DNA of 64,000 nucleotides from Aquicella siphonis (GTDB lineage Bacteria; Pseudomonadota; Gammaproteobacteria; DSM-16500), in the NCBI RefSeq assembly GCF_902459485.1, contig NZ_LR699119.1:682001-746000 (forward strand), in the 5' to 3' direction. The notes beneath the pieces were generated by a model. The model was given only the letters and a program-made list of their open reading frames with translations, had not been told where the DNA came from and searched no databases. Below, piece after piece: positions 1-8,688 of this stretch (position 1 is its first letter; the number at the start of each line of letters is the position of its first letter). A program made the translations under genes and the position numbers.

Positions 1-198
1 AAGAGAAGATAGGGCTGTCAAGCCAAATCCAGCAATTAAGCCGTAGGTGCCATCTGCGAAGGCCGCACCTAACCCGGTCATAAGGCCAATTTTGAATCCG
101 TCATGAAGTGAGCGTTGAATACACAACACCCCAATTGGGCCAACGGGTGCGGCTATGGCAAAGCCAATGATCAAACCCTTAATGAATAGTGTGGGCAT
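1..198 (-). CDS. LysE/RhtB-family exporter, N-terminal part
   Basis: The reverse strand from an ATG at 198 reads 66 codons to the window edge without a stop. The start of the protein is rich in small and hydrophobic residues, with the motif GFAIAAPVGPIG at about residues 12-23 and a following GLGAAFADGTYG segment at about residues 42-53. Both are typical of the first and second membrane helices of LysE/RhtB amino-acid and small-molecule exporters, which act in the inner membrane. The C-terminal two thirds lie outside the window. The substrate cannot be predicted. The family assignment is fairly firm, from motif recognition only. Confidence 0.75.
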   Translation of the reverse strand, partial: MPTLFIKGLIIGFAIAAPVGPIGVLCIQRSLHDGFKIGLMTGLGAAFADGTYGLIAGFGLTALSSL

Positions 199-287
199 TA
201 ATCAATCCCGTCTTATAGTTGTTTGTATAGTGCGCTCATTGTGTGTCATCGATTGTACAAGATGTTGATAAAGGATAATAGGTGCCA

Positions 288-851
288 TTACAAGTATTCC
301 AAAATGCGCTGGACTTGTTCATCAAGGCTAAGCATGCCGTCAATAATCAAGTCGGCATGCGCTTTGATATCGTCATCAAAAAACAAAGGCCTTGAATATG
401 ACAAATAGTATTGGAGGTCATCCAGGAGATCATTTTTTGTCTGAGCGTCACTTTTGTAATCCCTGAGCAATCGCCTGCACAGAGCCACATCCAGCGGCGT
501 CGACAGGTGTATTGCAACATCGATTAACTGTCCTGTTTGAATATGGCGTCTGCCAAGCGGAGCGTCAAAAATAATAAATTCAGATGGTTCCAGTATGGAT
601 TGATGTACAGGATGCAAAAAGGGATGATTAGTCTTCAGCAATCTGATTCCTTCAGCCAAAGCAGGATAATCCCATTCGTTGTAGTCTTGTCCGCGATGAT
701 ACCAAGCTACGTAATCTGAGGGGCTGGTGGATATCAGATCAAAATCATCCCAGAAAATCGACGTTGATTTGAATTCATGCGCAAGCGCTTTGCATAGCGT
801 TGTTTTGCCGGCGCCAGTTATACCGCTGATACCAAGAATTTTTGGAGTCAT
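288..851 (-). CDS. P-loop NTP-dependent kinase (uridine-kinase-like)
   Basis: A 187-aa cytosolic protein with a Walker A motif GITGAGKTT at residues 10-18, an acidic FWDDFD stretch about 20 residues later, and a hydrophobic Walker B-like strand IIFDAPLG near the middle. This order matches small nucleoside or metabolite kinases of the uridine kinase / AAA_18 type that transfer phosphate from ATP. The true acceptor is unknown. The ATG at 851 is chosen because AAGGAG sits 8 bases upstream; the GTG three codons earlier abuts that site. The gene runs in the same direction as the LysE-like gene, with 89 bases between them. Confidence 0.7.
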   Translation of the reverse strand: MTPKILGISGITGAGKTTLCKALAHEFKSTSIFWDDFDLISTSPSDYVAWYHRGQDYNEWDYPALAEGIRLLKTNHPFLHPVHQSILEPSEFIIFDAPLGRRHIQTGQLIDVAIHLSTPLDVALCRRLLRDYKSDAQTKNDLLDDLQYYLSYSRPLFFDDDIKAHADLIIDGMLSLDEQVQRILEYL

Positions 852-1144
852 ACAAACCACTCCTTGACCAGCGGCGTTAATCCGAGAACATCCCGATAGA
901 ACGTGAAAGAGGTGTCAATATTGGTGACCGCCAATAAATTGTAGGGAATATTAATGAATTGTCAACGACAAAATTCTAAAATTATGAGAAAATCCACGGG
1001 CTGATGTCTTTGCGGGAAATCTTATGAAAAAGAATATCGTGGGATTATTTCGATGGTGAAAAATAGTCATTCAATCAGACAGCAAATACTTTGAGTTTTA
1101 TTTCGCCTGAAGAATGGACAAACTGGCAAGCGGATTAAGATACG

Positions 1145-2038
1145 ATGAGATTGAGCGCGGATCAATACAGGTTTTTGACTGGCTACCAGGCGGATAATCA
1201 GCTGCGGGATTCTTTCAATCAGCTGGCCGTTGATATATTCAAGCTTTCCTTTGAAGACTGGTATCAGTCGGGTTTCTGGAAGGAAAAGTATATTCCTTAT
1301 ACCCTGTTTGATCAGGGCAGCGCGGTTGCCAATGTGTCTGTGAATATCATGGATTTTTATGTATTCGGCAGGCGGCAGCGATATATTCAAATCGGTACAG
1401 TAATGACCGCTATGAAGTATAGGAATCAGGGATTATGCAAGTTTCTAATGGAGCATATTCTTGATCAATGGAATACCAGGTGTGACCTGATTTATCTTTT
1501 TGCCAACCATTCTGTATTAAACTTTTATCCGAAACTGGGTTTTACCCGTGTTAAAGAATATGAGTATTTTAAAGATATAAAAAAAGGCAATGCATCAGGA
1601 AGTTTTGAAAAGCTGGATATGAAAATACAGGGAAATAGAGACAAACTCTACGAATATGCAAAAAATTCATATCCTATAAGTGTGCTGTCTATGCATGAAA
1701 ATGCTGATCTCGTGATGTTTTATGGCCTTACAATTTTAAGTGAATGCGTTTATTACCTACCTTTACTGGACGCTATTGCAATCGCGCAAGTTAATAACAA
1801 TCAACTCGTATTATACGATGTTTTTTGTAAGGCTGAAGTTGATCTGGAGGAAATAATTAATATATTACTATTACCGTGTAAGGGAGCAGAAACCATTGTT
1901 TTGGGCTTTACTCCCAGAGATTGCTCATCATTTGAGTCAAGAGAAATTGCAAACGATGATGCGTTATTCATCCGAAAAGGAAAAACAGGCGTTTTTACAG
2001 AAAGCAGGGTAATGTTTCCATTGTTGTCACATGCTTAA
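1145..2038 (+). CDS. GNAT-fold N-acetyltransferase with extra C-terminal domain
   Basis: A 297-aa protein. Residues about 75-145 show the GNAT core: a strand ending in VMTAMKYRNQGLCKFLMEHI, where the acetyl-CoA-binding Q/R-x-x-G/A turn would be, followed by LIYLFANHSVLNFYPKLGF, the usual last part of the fold. Residues 150-297 form a second, unassigned domain. GNAT enzymes transfer an acyl group from CoA to an amine; the acceptor cannot be told. No strong ribosome binding site is visible upstream. The same frame is closed by a TAA three codons before the ATG. Confidence 0.65.
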   Translation: MRLSADQYRFLTGYQADNQLRDSFNQLAVDIFKLSFEDWYQSGFWKEKYIPYTLFDQGSAVANVSVNIMDFYVFGRRQRYIQIGTVMTAMKYRNQGLCKFLMEHILDQWNTRCDLIYLFANHSVLNFYPKLGFTRVKEYEYFKDIKKGNASGSFEKLDMKIQGNRDKLYEYAKNSYPISVLSMHENADLVMFYGLTILSECVYYLPLLDAIAIAQVNNNQLVLYDVFCKAEVDLEEIINILLLPCKGAETIVLGFTPRDCSSFESREIANDDALFIRKGKTGVFTESRVMFPLLSHA

Positions 2039-2256
2039 ACAATTAACAAGAGTTTAACCATGTCAAGAAAGATTGCATTGACGATGTATCCTGTTCTTGG
2101 GTGTACGAGCAACAATAGCGTTCAATTGTTCTCGATTTGATAACGCATGCATTGTTAATTTTGTTTCAATATACCAGGGTGCGACTGTGTGTTTTTAAGT
2201 TGAGGAATAAGTGGCGCACAGCCGGTCAAATGTGTCCGGATGGCATAGGTTAAGAG

Positions 2257-3480
2257 TTACTTACCCTTAGGCGGTGGTCTGACGCTGACAGTGATTGCTT
2301 CGCCGTCATAACTCTTTTGTGACAAGATATCGCCGCTGGCATGGCTGAATATTTTGAAATCATTAATGTTGGATTTACGTAAATAACTGCTGGCATGGCT
2401 TTGTATGCGAAAATCACGGGCGCCATGAGGTGATTTTGTTCTGACTGCCGTCTTGCCAGGAAGCATGACTGGTTTCAGGTGTGTACGTATGTCAGATAGA
2501 CTGCCTTTCATGACTCGTGCACGTTCAGATCGCATTTGTGAGCATTCATTATAGGATTTGACATATTTTTGTTTTGCAACAAGCTGCATATCATCAAAAT
2601 AATTTGCTTCACGACTGATATCCTTGCGATATTTGAACCCGTAAGATACATTATTGAAGCGAAAGGATGCTGTTTTTTCATTTTCCATAAATTGAATGTT
2701 ATATTTCTTGATAATGTAGTCTAATGTGGACTCGAAATCCTCAGTTCCACGAAAAAATTTATGAGTGGCCATGCTTTTTTTAAATATTTTAAGAGCATCC
2801 TGTTTTGTGAATTCATCCGAATTCATCTCGGCTTCTATGATTTCATAAAATGTGCTTAAAATTGCTGAAATCAGTTTGTATTCTTCCAGATGCTCCCTGT
2901 CTTCCCGCACAGCCATGTATGCAGCATAAAGGCCTTGGTCACTACTGCGCAGTATATCCAGAGAAAATTCGTCTGCATTCAAATATGACGTGCCTGTCGC
3001 ATTTTTCTCACCAGACTGATCATCCACGTTCAGGTTACCAACGACGAAAAATGATTTTACAATACTGTTATCACTATTATCTACGACAAAGGTATTGATC
3101 TGAATGTCATATCCACTTTTCGATAACAGTTGCTTTACTTTGGATGCATAGCATTCGCCATTCATGTCAAACGCACCAACATTACAGGCAAGCAAATCGA
3201 TTTCTCTAATGCCGGGGTTTGTTTTCAAAATCGCTAGCACGTGATTGGAAAACTCTTCCGCATTGTAATATTTATGTCCGCCCCCAAACACATCACCATC
3301 ACTGTGCCCATAAAATGTAACTCTGGTCTGTGTGGGTGGTATGGATCCATTACCATTGAGTAAATCTTCAAAACTGATGGCTTCACAATTCAGGGCTTGA
3401 GCGAGCCGCGTATAAATTCCACGTTCTATCTTTTTGTTTGCCAAGGCAATCAATTTTTCGGTATTGTTTCGCGCTTCCAT
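2257..3480 (-). CDS. Clan CD (C80-like) cysteine peptidase-like protein, effector candidate
   Basis: A 407-aa protein with no signal peptide or membrane segment. Residues 53-60 read RVTFYGHS, a hydrophobic strand ending in Gly-His, and residues 93-101 read EIDLLACNV, a hydrophobic strand ending in Ala-Cys. A hydrophobic block then His, about 40 residues, then a hydrophobic block then Cys is the hallmark of clan CD peptidases (caspases, gingipains, and the C80 self-cleaving domain of large toxins). His59 and Cys99 are the predicted dyad. Residues 170-407 are charged, with repeated SHAS motifs near the C-terminus, and match nothing I recognise. GGAG lies 7 bases before the ATG. It could be a host-directed peptidase; catalysis is unproven. 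Confidence 0.5.
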   Translation of the reverse strand: MEARNNTEKLIALANKKIERGIYTRLAQALNCEAISFEDLLNGNGSIPPTQTRVTFYGHSDGDVFGGGHKYYNAEEFSNHVLAILKTNPGIREIDLLACNVGAFDMNGECYASKVKQLLSKSGYDIQINTFVVDNSDNSIVKSFFVVGNLNVDDQSGEKNATGTSYLNADEFSLDILRSSDQGLYAAYMAVREDREHLEEYKLISAILSTFYEIIEAEMNSDEFTKQDALKIFKKSMATHKFFRGTEDFESTLDYIIKKYNIQFMENEKTASFRFNNVSYGFKYRKDISREANYFDDMQLVAKQKYVKSYNECSQMRSERARVMKGSLSDIRTHLKPVMLPGKTAVRTKSPHGARDFRIQSHASSYLRKSNINDFKIFSHASGDILSQKSYDGEAITVSVRPPPKGK

Positions 3481-3665
3481 GATTTACTCCGTCGTTCTTG
3501 TTTTATTGGAATGTTTTGACATTATTTATATTATAGCACGCCAGGATTCTATAAATAATTCGGAATGAAATCGAACTTAGGAGACGGAGTTATTTAAATG
3601 ATTCAATATCTTATTTTTAAGAAAGAATTAGAAAGTATGCAAGCCTGACCCGGTTTAAAACAAGA

Positions 3666-4913
3666 TTACAAGATTTTCCTAGTATATAGATGTGCTTTCT
3701 TTTCATCAGGATTAATAAACACTTCATTCAATCTTGAAAATAATCTTGCGAAACAATCAGAGTCTTTGGATTTTTGGTTATATTCAACCAATGAATCCCT
3801 GGAATGCTGCGCCTGTGAGTGCTGAATATGCGGTGATTCACATGCCGATGTCGTTATATTAGATGAATCGGTGTTTGAAACGATTGTTGAGGTAATGAGT
3901 AAGTTTGTGTACGAAGAAGCAGATGATGCGGCGTCTAAGGGCGAGATCTTAGTAGAAATTAGTGTATTGCTTGATGCAGAAACTGCGGCAGCAAGTGGGG
4001 AATCGCTCACATTCTCATCCGCAACTTCACGTTTACCCTGGTTATCACTTAGCATTTTAAATGCTTGTCTTGCCGTTGGACGTTTTTCAGGGAGCCTGTC
4101 CCATCCAAGTTCTATGACATCTGCAACCTGTTTAGGGCATTGCGGCTCAGGCGGAATAACTTCTCTATTATTTTGGACGACCACCCAATTGAATAATCCA
4201 TTCAGATCGCCTCTTTTATCGTAATAATTATATGGAACTTCGGATTTTGTAACGATGCACCAACATAGCAAACTAAAAGCATACATGTCGGATTTTTCAC
4301 TATGACGTTCATATTGTCCATTGCAAATGGCTAATAAGAGCTCTGGTGATGAAAACAATTTATTCCCTTGAATATTGTAAAGGTCGTCAACACCGACTCT
4401 TTTGGAGAGCCCAAAGTCACATATCATTGGCTCCATATTATCATCAAGCAATATATTATCTGTCTTGAGGTCGCAATGAATGACATTGGCCTCATGTATA
4501 TATGACAATCCATTTGCAATACCACGCATTATTTGTTTTTGTTGTTGAGGCGGAAAATACGGTTGCCTTTTTCCGGTCAGCCAATCAAGCAGCGTACCAT
4601 TAGCCGCATATGTCATAGCAATTGTAAAGGTGGAATTAAAAGAATTTATTGAAAAATCATATCCGTGAAGCTGGATAATATTCTTGAACTTTGCTCCTGT
4701 CAGCAATTTCATTGTCGCAATTTCATTGTCGCAATCTTGTTTTTCTTTGCTGCCACATACCGCGATTAATTTAACGGCCAGCTCTTTTTTGGTGATAGTG
4801 ACTTTACCGGCATATACTTTCCCATAATTCCCCTTGCCCAGCATTCTGGAATCATCAATGGTAATGACACTTTGGCTGTTTGTTGGCGTAGTAACTGTTA
4901 CTTGGCGCTGCAT
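3666..4913 (-). CDS. Eukaryote-like Ser/Thr protein kinase, non-RD type
   Basis: A 415-aa protein. The kinase domain spans about residues 20-285: glycine loop GKGNYGKV (26-33), catalytic Lys48 in AVKLI, helix C Glu64, catalytic loop HCDLKTDN (146-153), metal-binding DFG (166-168) and a SPE motif (189-191) in place of APE. All essential residues are present, so activity is expected. The Cys before the catalytic Asp replaces the usual Arg, making it a non-RD kinase. The last 120 residues are Ser/Thr-rich and low complexity, with no transmembrane helix or PASTA domain, unlike PknB-type bacterial receptors. GAGG lies 6 bases before the ATG. It resembles LegK-type translocated kinases of Legionella, but export is only inferred. 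Confidence 0.85.
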   Translation of the reverse strand: MQRQVTVTTPTNSQSVITIDDSRMLGKGNYGKVYAGKVTITKKELAVKLIAVCGSKEKQDCDNEIATMKLLTGAKFKNIIQLHGYDFSINSFNSTFTIAMTYAANGTLLDWLTGKRQPYFPPQQQKQIMRGIANGLSYIHEANVIHCDLKTDNILLDDNMEPMICDFGLSKRVGVDDLYNIQGNKLFSSPELLLAICNGQYERHSEKSDMYAFSLLCWCIVTKSEVPYNYYDKRGDLNGLFNWVVVQNNREVIPPEPQCPKQVADVIELGWDRLPEKRPTARQAFKMLSDNQGKREVADENVSDSPLAAAVSASSNTLISTKISPLDAASSASSYTNLLITSTIVSNTDSSNITTSACESPHIQHSQAQHSRDSLVEYNQKSKDSDCFARLFSRLNEVFINPDEKKAHLYTRKIL

Positions 4914-5425
4914 AAAATCCTCGTATGTATATAATTTTTTTGATATTATATAGATTGAATATTAATGTATTATTAATATTCAACCATGATAATCATGATC
5001 TTGCAGTTTGTGTGTTAATGCTCTTTCAACAGGCATGCGTGACACACGCTGCGATTAAATTCTAAGCCTTAGCCTTTCAATTTACATCTTTGGAGGGCTA
5101 ATTCGATATAACAAACCGCAATACCTGATCATTTGACCTTGCAATGCGTTAAGCGGTGATTCAGTCACTGACTCGAAATTCATCAACCTGATGGTGTTAT
5201 TGACCAGTGTTAGCGATCAGATAACGGGATGATAATATGCTGCGGGTGATGCTAAAACACCGACCAGCCATGCCAAGACAGTCACGCTCCTCGCAATTGA
5301 ATTTCAAATCCCTCTGGCACAGAGTGATCCAATGACAGCGGCGATCCCGGAAGACTTGCGGCCGTATTAATAATTGAATTGCGACTCTGATACAAATGAT
5401 ATACTAATTAATATCATTATATGAA
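4914..5425. other. 512-base divergent intergenic region
   Basis: No convincing gene. It should carry the promoters of the kinase (leftward) and the 477-aa protein (rightward). Bases about 5239-5370 hold an open stretch of about 44 codons on the + strand, ending in TAA, with no start or ribosome binding site and with TGA and TAA just before it. Its composition is coding-like (it includes LLAIEFQIPLAQ), so it may be a decayed gene fragment. Confidence 0.4.
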
Positions 5426-6859
5426 ATGGGTTTGTTTATGTTTCATGATGATTATTATCAAATACTTAAACGCGAATTCGATAGAGATTATCCTTCTCTG
5501 GACGAAAAAGCAAGAGAGGATTTTGCGCATATTGGCGCATTGTTAAGTAACGGTGAGCGCTGTATTCCTTCTCTTAAGAGTTTAAATTCATTGCTGATTC
5601 AGCTTGCTAAAGAAAATGGCTTATATGAAGCCATACTTCAGGAAAATCAATCTGACAAAAACCCATCTGCCAAAAGAATCGCAAAAAATTATAAACTTTT
5701 AAGTAGCTTGCTTTCATCCTGGTTTGATCATTTTCAGTTCAATCAAGTTCCTGATCTTGAATTTAGCCCTGAAGGAAAAGCAAAAATAATTGAGAAATCA
5801 AAAACAGGAGAAGAAACGCCCCGATATGGTAAAACATCACTTTGGAGTTATAGGAAAACACCTTCGATGATAGGCGGTGACTTATCGCCTGACTTGATTA
5901 GGAAAATAATTGCTTTGGGTTTTCATTTTAAAGATCCGGAAGTGTCGCCGCGACATGGTGATTTTACACATCAATTGCAATGGTTTATCGTTACTGATTG
6001 CTGGAATAAAGGAATGCTTAAATTAAACTTTGATCCTGTTATCCTTTATAAATTATTAGGTGAGCCTGCTACCCAAAAAGAAGGTGAGTCACCAGTTTAT
6101 TTATGGGATAGAATATTGGATCGAATCGATACGCCAATTGATGAATTTATTTTTATTCGGCCTGAGGCTTTAACGCATTTTCTCTTAAAAGAAGCAAATG
6201 AAAAGAAGGATCCTGAATTGGCTTTTTTAAGTCTTCTTGTTAATAATCGATATAATAAGAGAATGGATGAATATCAAGCTCGTCGTCGCGGCATCCCAAA
6301 AGAATACGACGAATCCGGATTACAGGTTATTGGCGCGGGAGAAGAATATAAAATTTATATATTGCCCACGTTTCCTGAAATTCCTATTCCGGATCACTAT
6401 AATGATACTTATCTTATTGTGGGAACGGGATCATTCAGGCAGCTTTATCATATCGATAACAAAGGAAATAAAATGCCTCTTTACCTTGACTTTGATAAAA
6501 TAAAAATACTTATTCAAGTTATTAATCAAATTGATTTAAATCAAGTCAATCCCGAAATTGCAAAAAAATGTGCCAATGATATGGCAACAGTCAAGCTATT
6601 TATTGACAATGGTTTTTTTTCGCTTCAAGAAGCTTTACTTCCAGAGCATCTCGATAAGTTATGGAATATCATGATAACGGACGAAAATAAAAAGAAAGGA
6701 TATCAACGATTTCGTTTTGCTGAGGAAAGCCAATTTCAAAGACGTGGGTATGCTCTATGGCAGCGCGCTGAACGCCGTCCGCCACTAGATGCTTCAAGTA
6801 TTGTAGAGCAATTCATTAAAGAAAATCGAAACGAAGACTTTATAAAAATAAAGAGGTGA
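5426..6859 (+). CDS. Unknown 477-aa cytosolic protein
   Basis: I do not recognise this protein. It has no signal peptide and no membrane segments and is rich in Lys, Glu, Asp and aromatic residues. The first 130 residues look helical. A middle part has several Pro-Glu-Ile turns (IYILPTFPEIPIPDHY at about 312-327), and the C-terminal 90 residues again look helical and charged. No enzyme motif stands out. ATG codons at 5426 and 5438 are both possible; neither has a good ribosome binding site. It lies alone between two intergenic regions and is AT-rich, like the other effector-like genes nearby. Confidence 0.6.
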   Translation: MGLFMFHDDYYQILKREFDRDYPSLDEKAREDFAHIGALLSNGERCIPSLKSLNSLLIQLAKENGLYEAILQENQSDKNPSAKRIAKNYKLLSSLLSSWFDHFQFNQVPDLEFSPEGKAKIIEKSKTGEETPRYGKTSLWSYRKTPSMIGGDLSPDLIRKIIALGFHFKDPEVSPRHGDFTHQLQWFIVTDCWNKGMLKLNFDPVILYKLLGEPATQKEGESPVYLWDRILDRIDTPIDEFIFIRPEALTHFLLKEANEKKDPELAFLSLLVNNRYNKRMDEYQARRRGIPKEYDESGLQVIGAGEEYKIYILPTFPEIPIPDHYNDTYLIVGTGSFRQLYHIDNKGNKMPLYLDFDKIKILIQVINQIDLNQVNPEIAKKCANDMATVKLFIDNGFFSLQEALLPEHLDKLWNIMITDENKKKGYQRFRFAEESQFQRRGYALWQRAERRPPLDASSIVEQFIKENRNEDFIKIKR

Positions 6860-7027
6860 TAAGCCAGTCTCCTTATAGTAAGATGTTTTTTGGTCATTCC
6901 GGCAAACGCGTTGTTTTTAACTTGAAACCGAACTAAAACTTGATGAGCTGAGATAGCAGTCTCCGGTAACTATCGTTCTTGCAATGCTGTCTGGCTTCTG
7001 ATTATTACAAAGAGTATTATTGCCAAT

Positions 7028-8188
7028 ATGAATAAAACTCGGTATGCCGTATTGGCTAATCTTCTTGTCCCTTTGGCGGGAATGAGCATCGATATTTATT
7101 TGCCTTCCTTGCCGCATATGGCGCAAGCATTTTCGACGGATGATTCGTTTGTTCAATTAACGATGACTTCTTTTGTAATCGCAATGGGGCTGGGCCAATA
7201 TCTGGCAGGCCCTGTGAGTGATGCGATAGGCAGAAAAAGTTTGATCGTTACCTCTCTTGTGATTCAATTCATAACCGTCGTTACAATCATTCATGTGCCA
7301 ATCGTGTCGTTGATTATAGCCACGCGAGCTCTGCAAGGAATTGCCTGCGCATTTATGATAGTGCCTGCAAGGGCTTTGCTTAATGACAATTTTGAAGGAA
7401 ATGAATTAAAGAAAAAATTCAATTATCTCACGATCAGTTTTGCATTGGCGCCTATTGTGGCGCCGTTCATTGGCGGTTATTGTGAATATTATTTTGGATG
7501 GCAGGCATCATTTTATTTTCTTTTGGCATATATCATTATTTTATTGATCTTAATGCTATGTTTTACAACTGAAACGATAAAAATAAAACGTCAATTCTCC
7601 ATGCGTCATTTGATTCATAATTACAAAATCATCATGGCCAGCAAGTCTTATATGTTTCGTACCTTATTTTTGAGCGTCTTATTCGGGTATACCGCTTTAA
7701 GCAGTATTTTAGGCCCATTCATTTTTCAGAATACATTGGGCTTGTCGGCAGTGGAGTATGGTTATGTTGCCTTGTCTCTCGGTCTTGCGTGGTTTCTGGG
7801 TAATTTGACAAATCGTATTTTATTTAATGTTGAGCATAACATTAAAGTGATTTCATCGCTTTTTGTGCAGTCAATGATGATCGTCATTCTGGCGGCATTT
7901 TCCTATTTTGAAGTAATAACAGTTGCTTCTTTTCTTGTGCCTCTATTTATCATCATATTTTGTGCGGCTATCATGTTTGCCATGTTTGTGAGCGAGTCGT
8001 TGTCACAATTCCCTGATCTTGCGGCATCCAGTAACGCATTTTTATTTGCAACCACATGGCTGGCATTCGGGGCGTATACTTACTATGCGACTTTTTTGCC
8101 GGTAAACAAAGTTATGCCAATAGCGTTGACATATCTTTTTGTTAATTGTATATGTTATTTGCTGATGAAAAAGATCCGGTCACAATAA
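7028..8188 (+). CDS. MFS multidrug transporter, Bcr/CflA type
   Basis: A 386-aa integral membrane protein with about 12 hydrophobic segments. The N-terminus LVPLAGMSIDIYLPSLPHMA (residues 12-31) is the diagnostic first helix and loop of the Bcr/CflA drug-resistance group, with the acidic residue in D-x-Y-L-P-S-L-P. A loop of the form GPVSDAIGRK (about 61-70) is the MFS signature between helices 2 and 3. It should be a proton-driven exporter of drugs or metabolites in the inner membrane. It ends 32 bases before the GNAT gene, suggesting co-transcription with the two acetyltransferase genes. Confidence 0.85.
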   Translation: MNKTRYAVLANLLVPLAGMSIDIYLPSLPHMAQAFSTDDSFVQLTMTSFVIAMGLGQYLAGPVSDAIGRKSLIVTSLVIQFITVVTIIHVPIVSLIIATRALQGIACAFMIVPARALLNDNFEGNELKKKFNYLTISFALAPIVAPFIGGYCEYYFGWQASFYFLLAYIIILLILMLCFTTETIKIKRQFSMRHLIHNYKIIMASKSYMFRTLFLSVLFGYTALSSILGPFIFQNTLGLSAVEYGYVALSLGLAWFLGNLTNRILFNVEHNIKVISSLFVQSMMIVILAAFSYFEVITVASFLVPLFIIIFCAAIMFAMFVSESLSQFPDLAASSNAFLFATTWLAFGAYTYYATFLPVNKVMPIALTYLFVNCICYLLMKKIRSQ

Positions 8189-8220
8189 TTATTTTCGAGA
8201 TTGCAGGTGAAAATTCAATA

Positions 8221-8688
8221 ATGATTGAGGTTAAATACTTGCACGATTGCAAAAAGCATATCCCGGCACTCGCTAGGCTCTGGTACGAAGAAATCAGCCG
8301 CCATTGGAACAGCGAAGCCTCCGTTGAAAAGGCCGCAGAAGCACTGCATAGGCATGCTCAGATTGATAAAATGCCTCTCGCTATTGTCGCATTAAATCAA
8401 GATAAACCCATAGGCATGGCGTGTCTGCGAGAATCAGATGGCATTCGACCAGAAATGAAGCCATGGCTTGGCAGTCTGGTGGTGGATCCTCAATTTCGCG
8501 GTAAAAGGCTAGGCGAAAATCTAATTAATCAAATTAAAGCGCTGGCCAAATCAAGAGGCCATGAAATATTATATTTATTGGCATTCGACCCTACAATCCC
8601 GGATTGGTATGCAAAACTGGGATGGAAACATATCGGTTATGACAGCTATTTGGGACATCGTGTAACAGTCATGAGTATTACAATATGA
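8221..8688 (+). CDS. GNAT-family N-acetyltransferase
   Basis: A 155-aa protein covering one GNAT domain. The segment PWLGSLVVDPQFRGKRLGEN (about residues 79-98) holds the acetyl-CoA pyrophosphate-binding turn R-G-K-R-L-G, and WYAKLGWKHIGYD near the C-terminus is the usual final strand. It transfers an acetyl group to an amine of unknown identity. The ATG at 8221 is preferred over an upstream in-frame ATG at 8146, because the latter lies inside the MFS gene and AGGTGA precedes 8221. Its TGA overlaps the ATG of the next gene, so the two are probably translationally coupled. Confidence 0.8.
   Translation: MIEVKYLHDCKKHIPALARLWYEEISRHWNSEASVEKAAEALHRHAQIDKMPLAIVALNQDKPIGMACLRESDGIRPEMKPWLGSLVVDPQFRGKRLGENLINQIKALAKSRGHEILYLLAFDPTIPDWYAKLGWKHIGYDSYLGHRVTVMSITI

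Noticed and set aside
1067-1390. A 107-codon minus-strand frame over the GNAT start
   Set aside because: It overlaps the GNAT gene, has no start signal, and its composition is that of a complement frame.
2059-2139. A 26-codon frame MSRKIALTMYPV after the first GNAT gene
   Set aside because: It is short, has no clear ribosome binding site and no recognisable features; chance open frame is likely.
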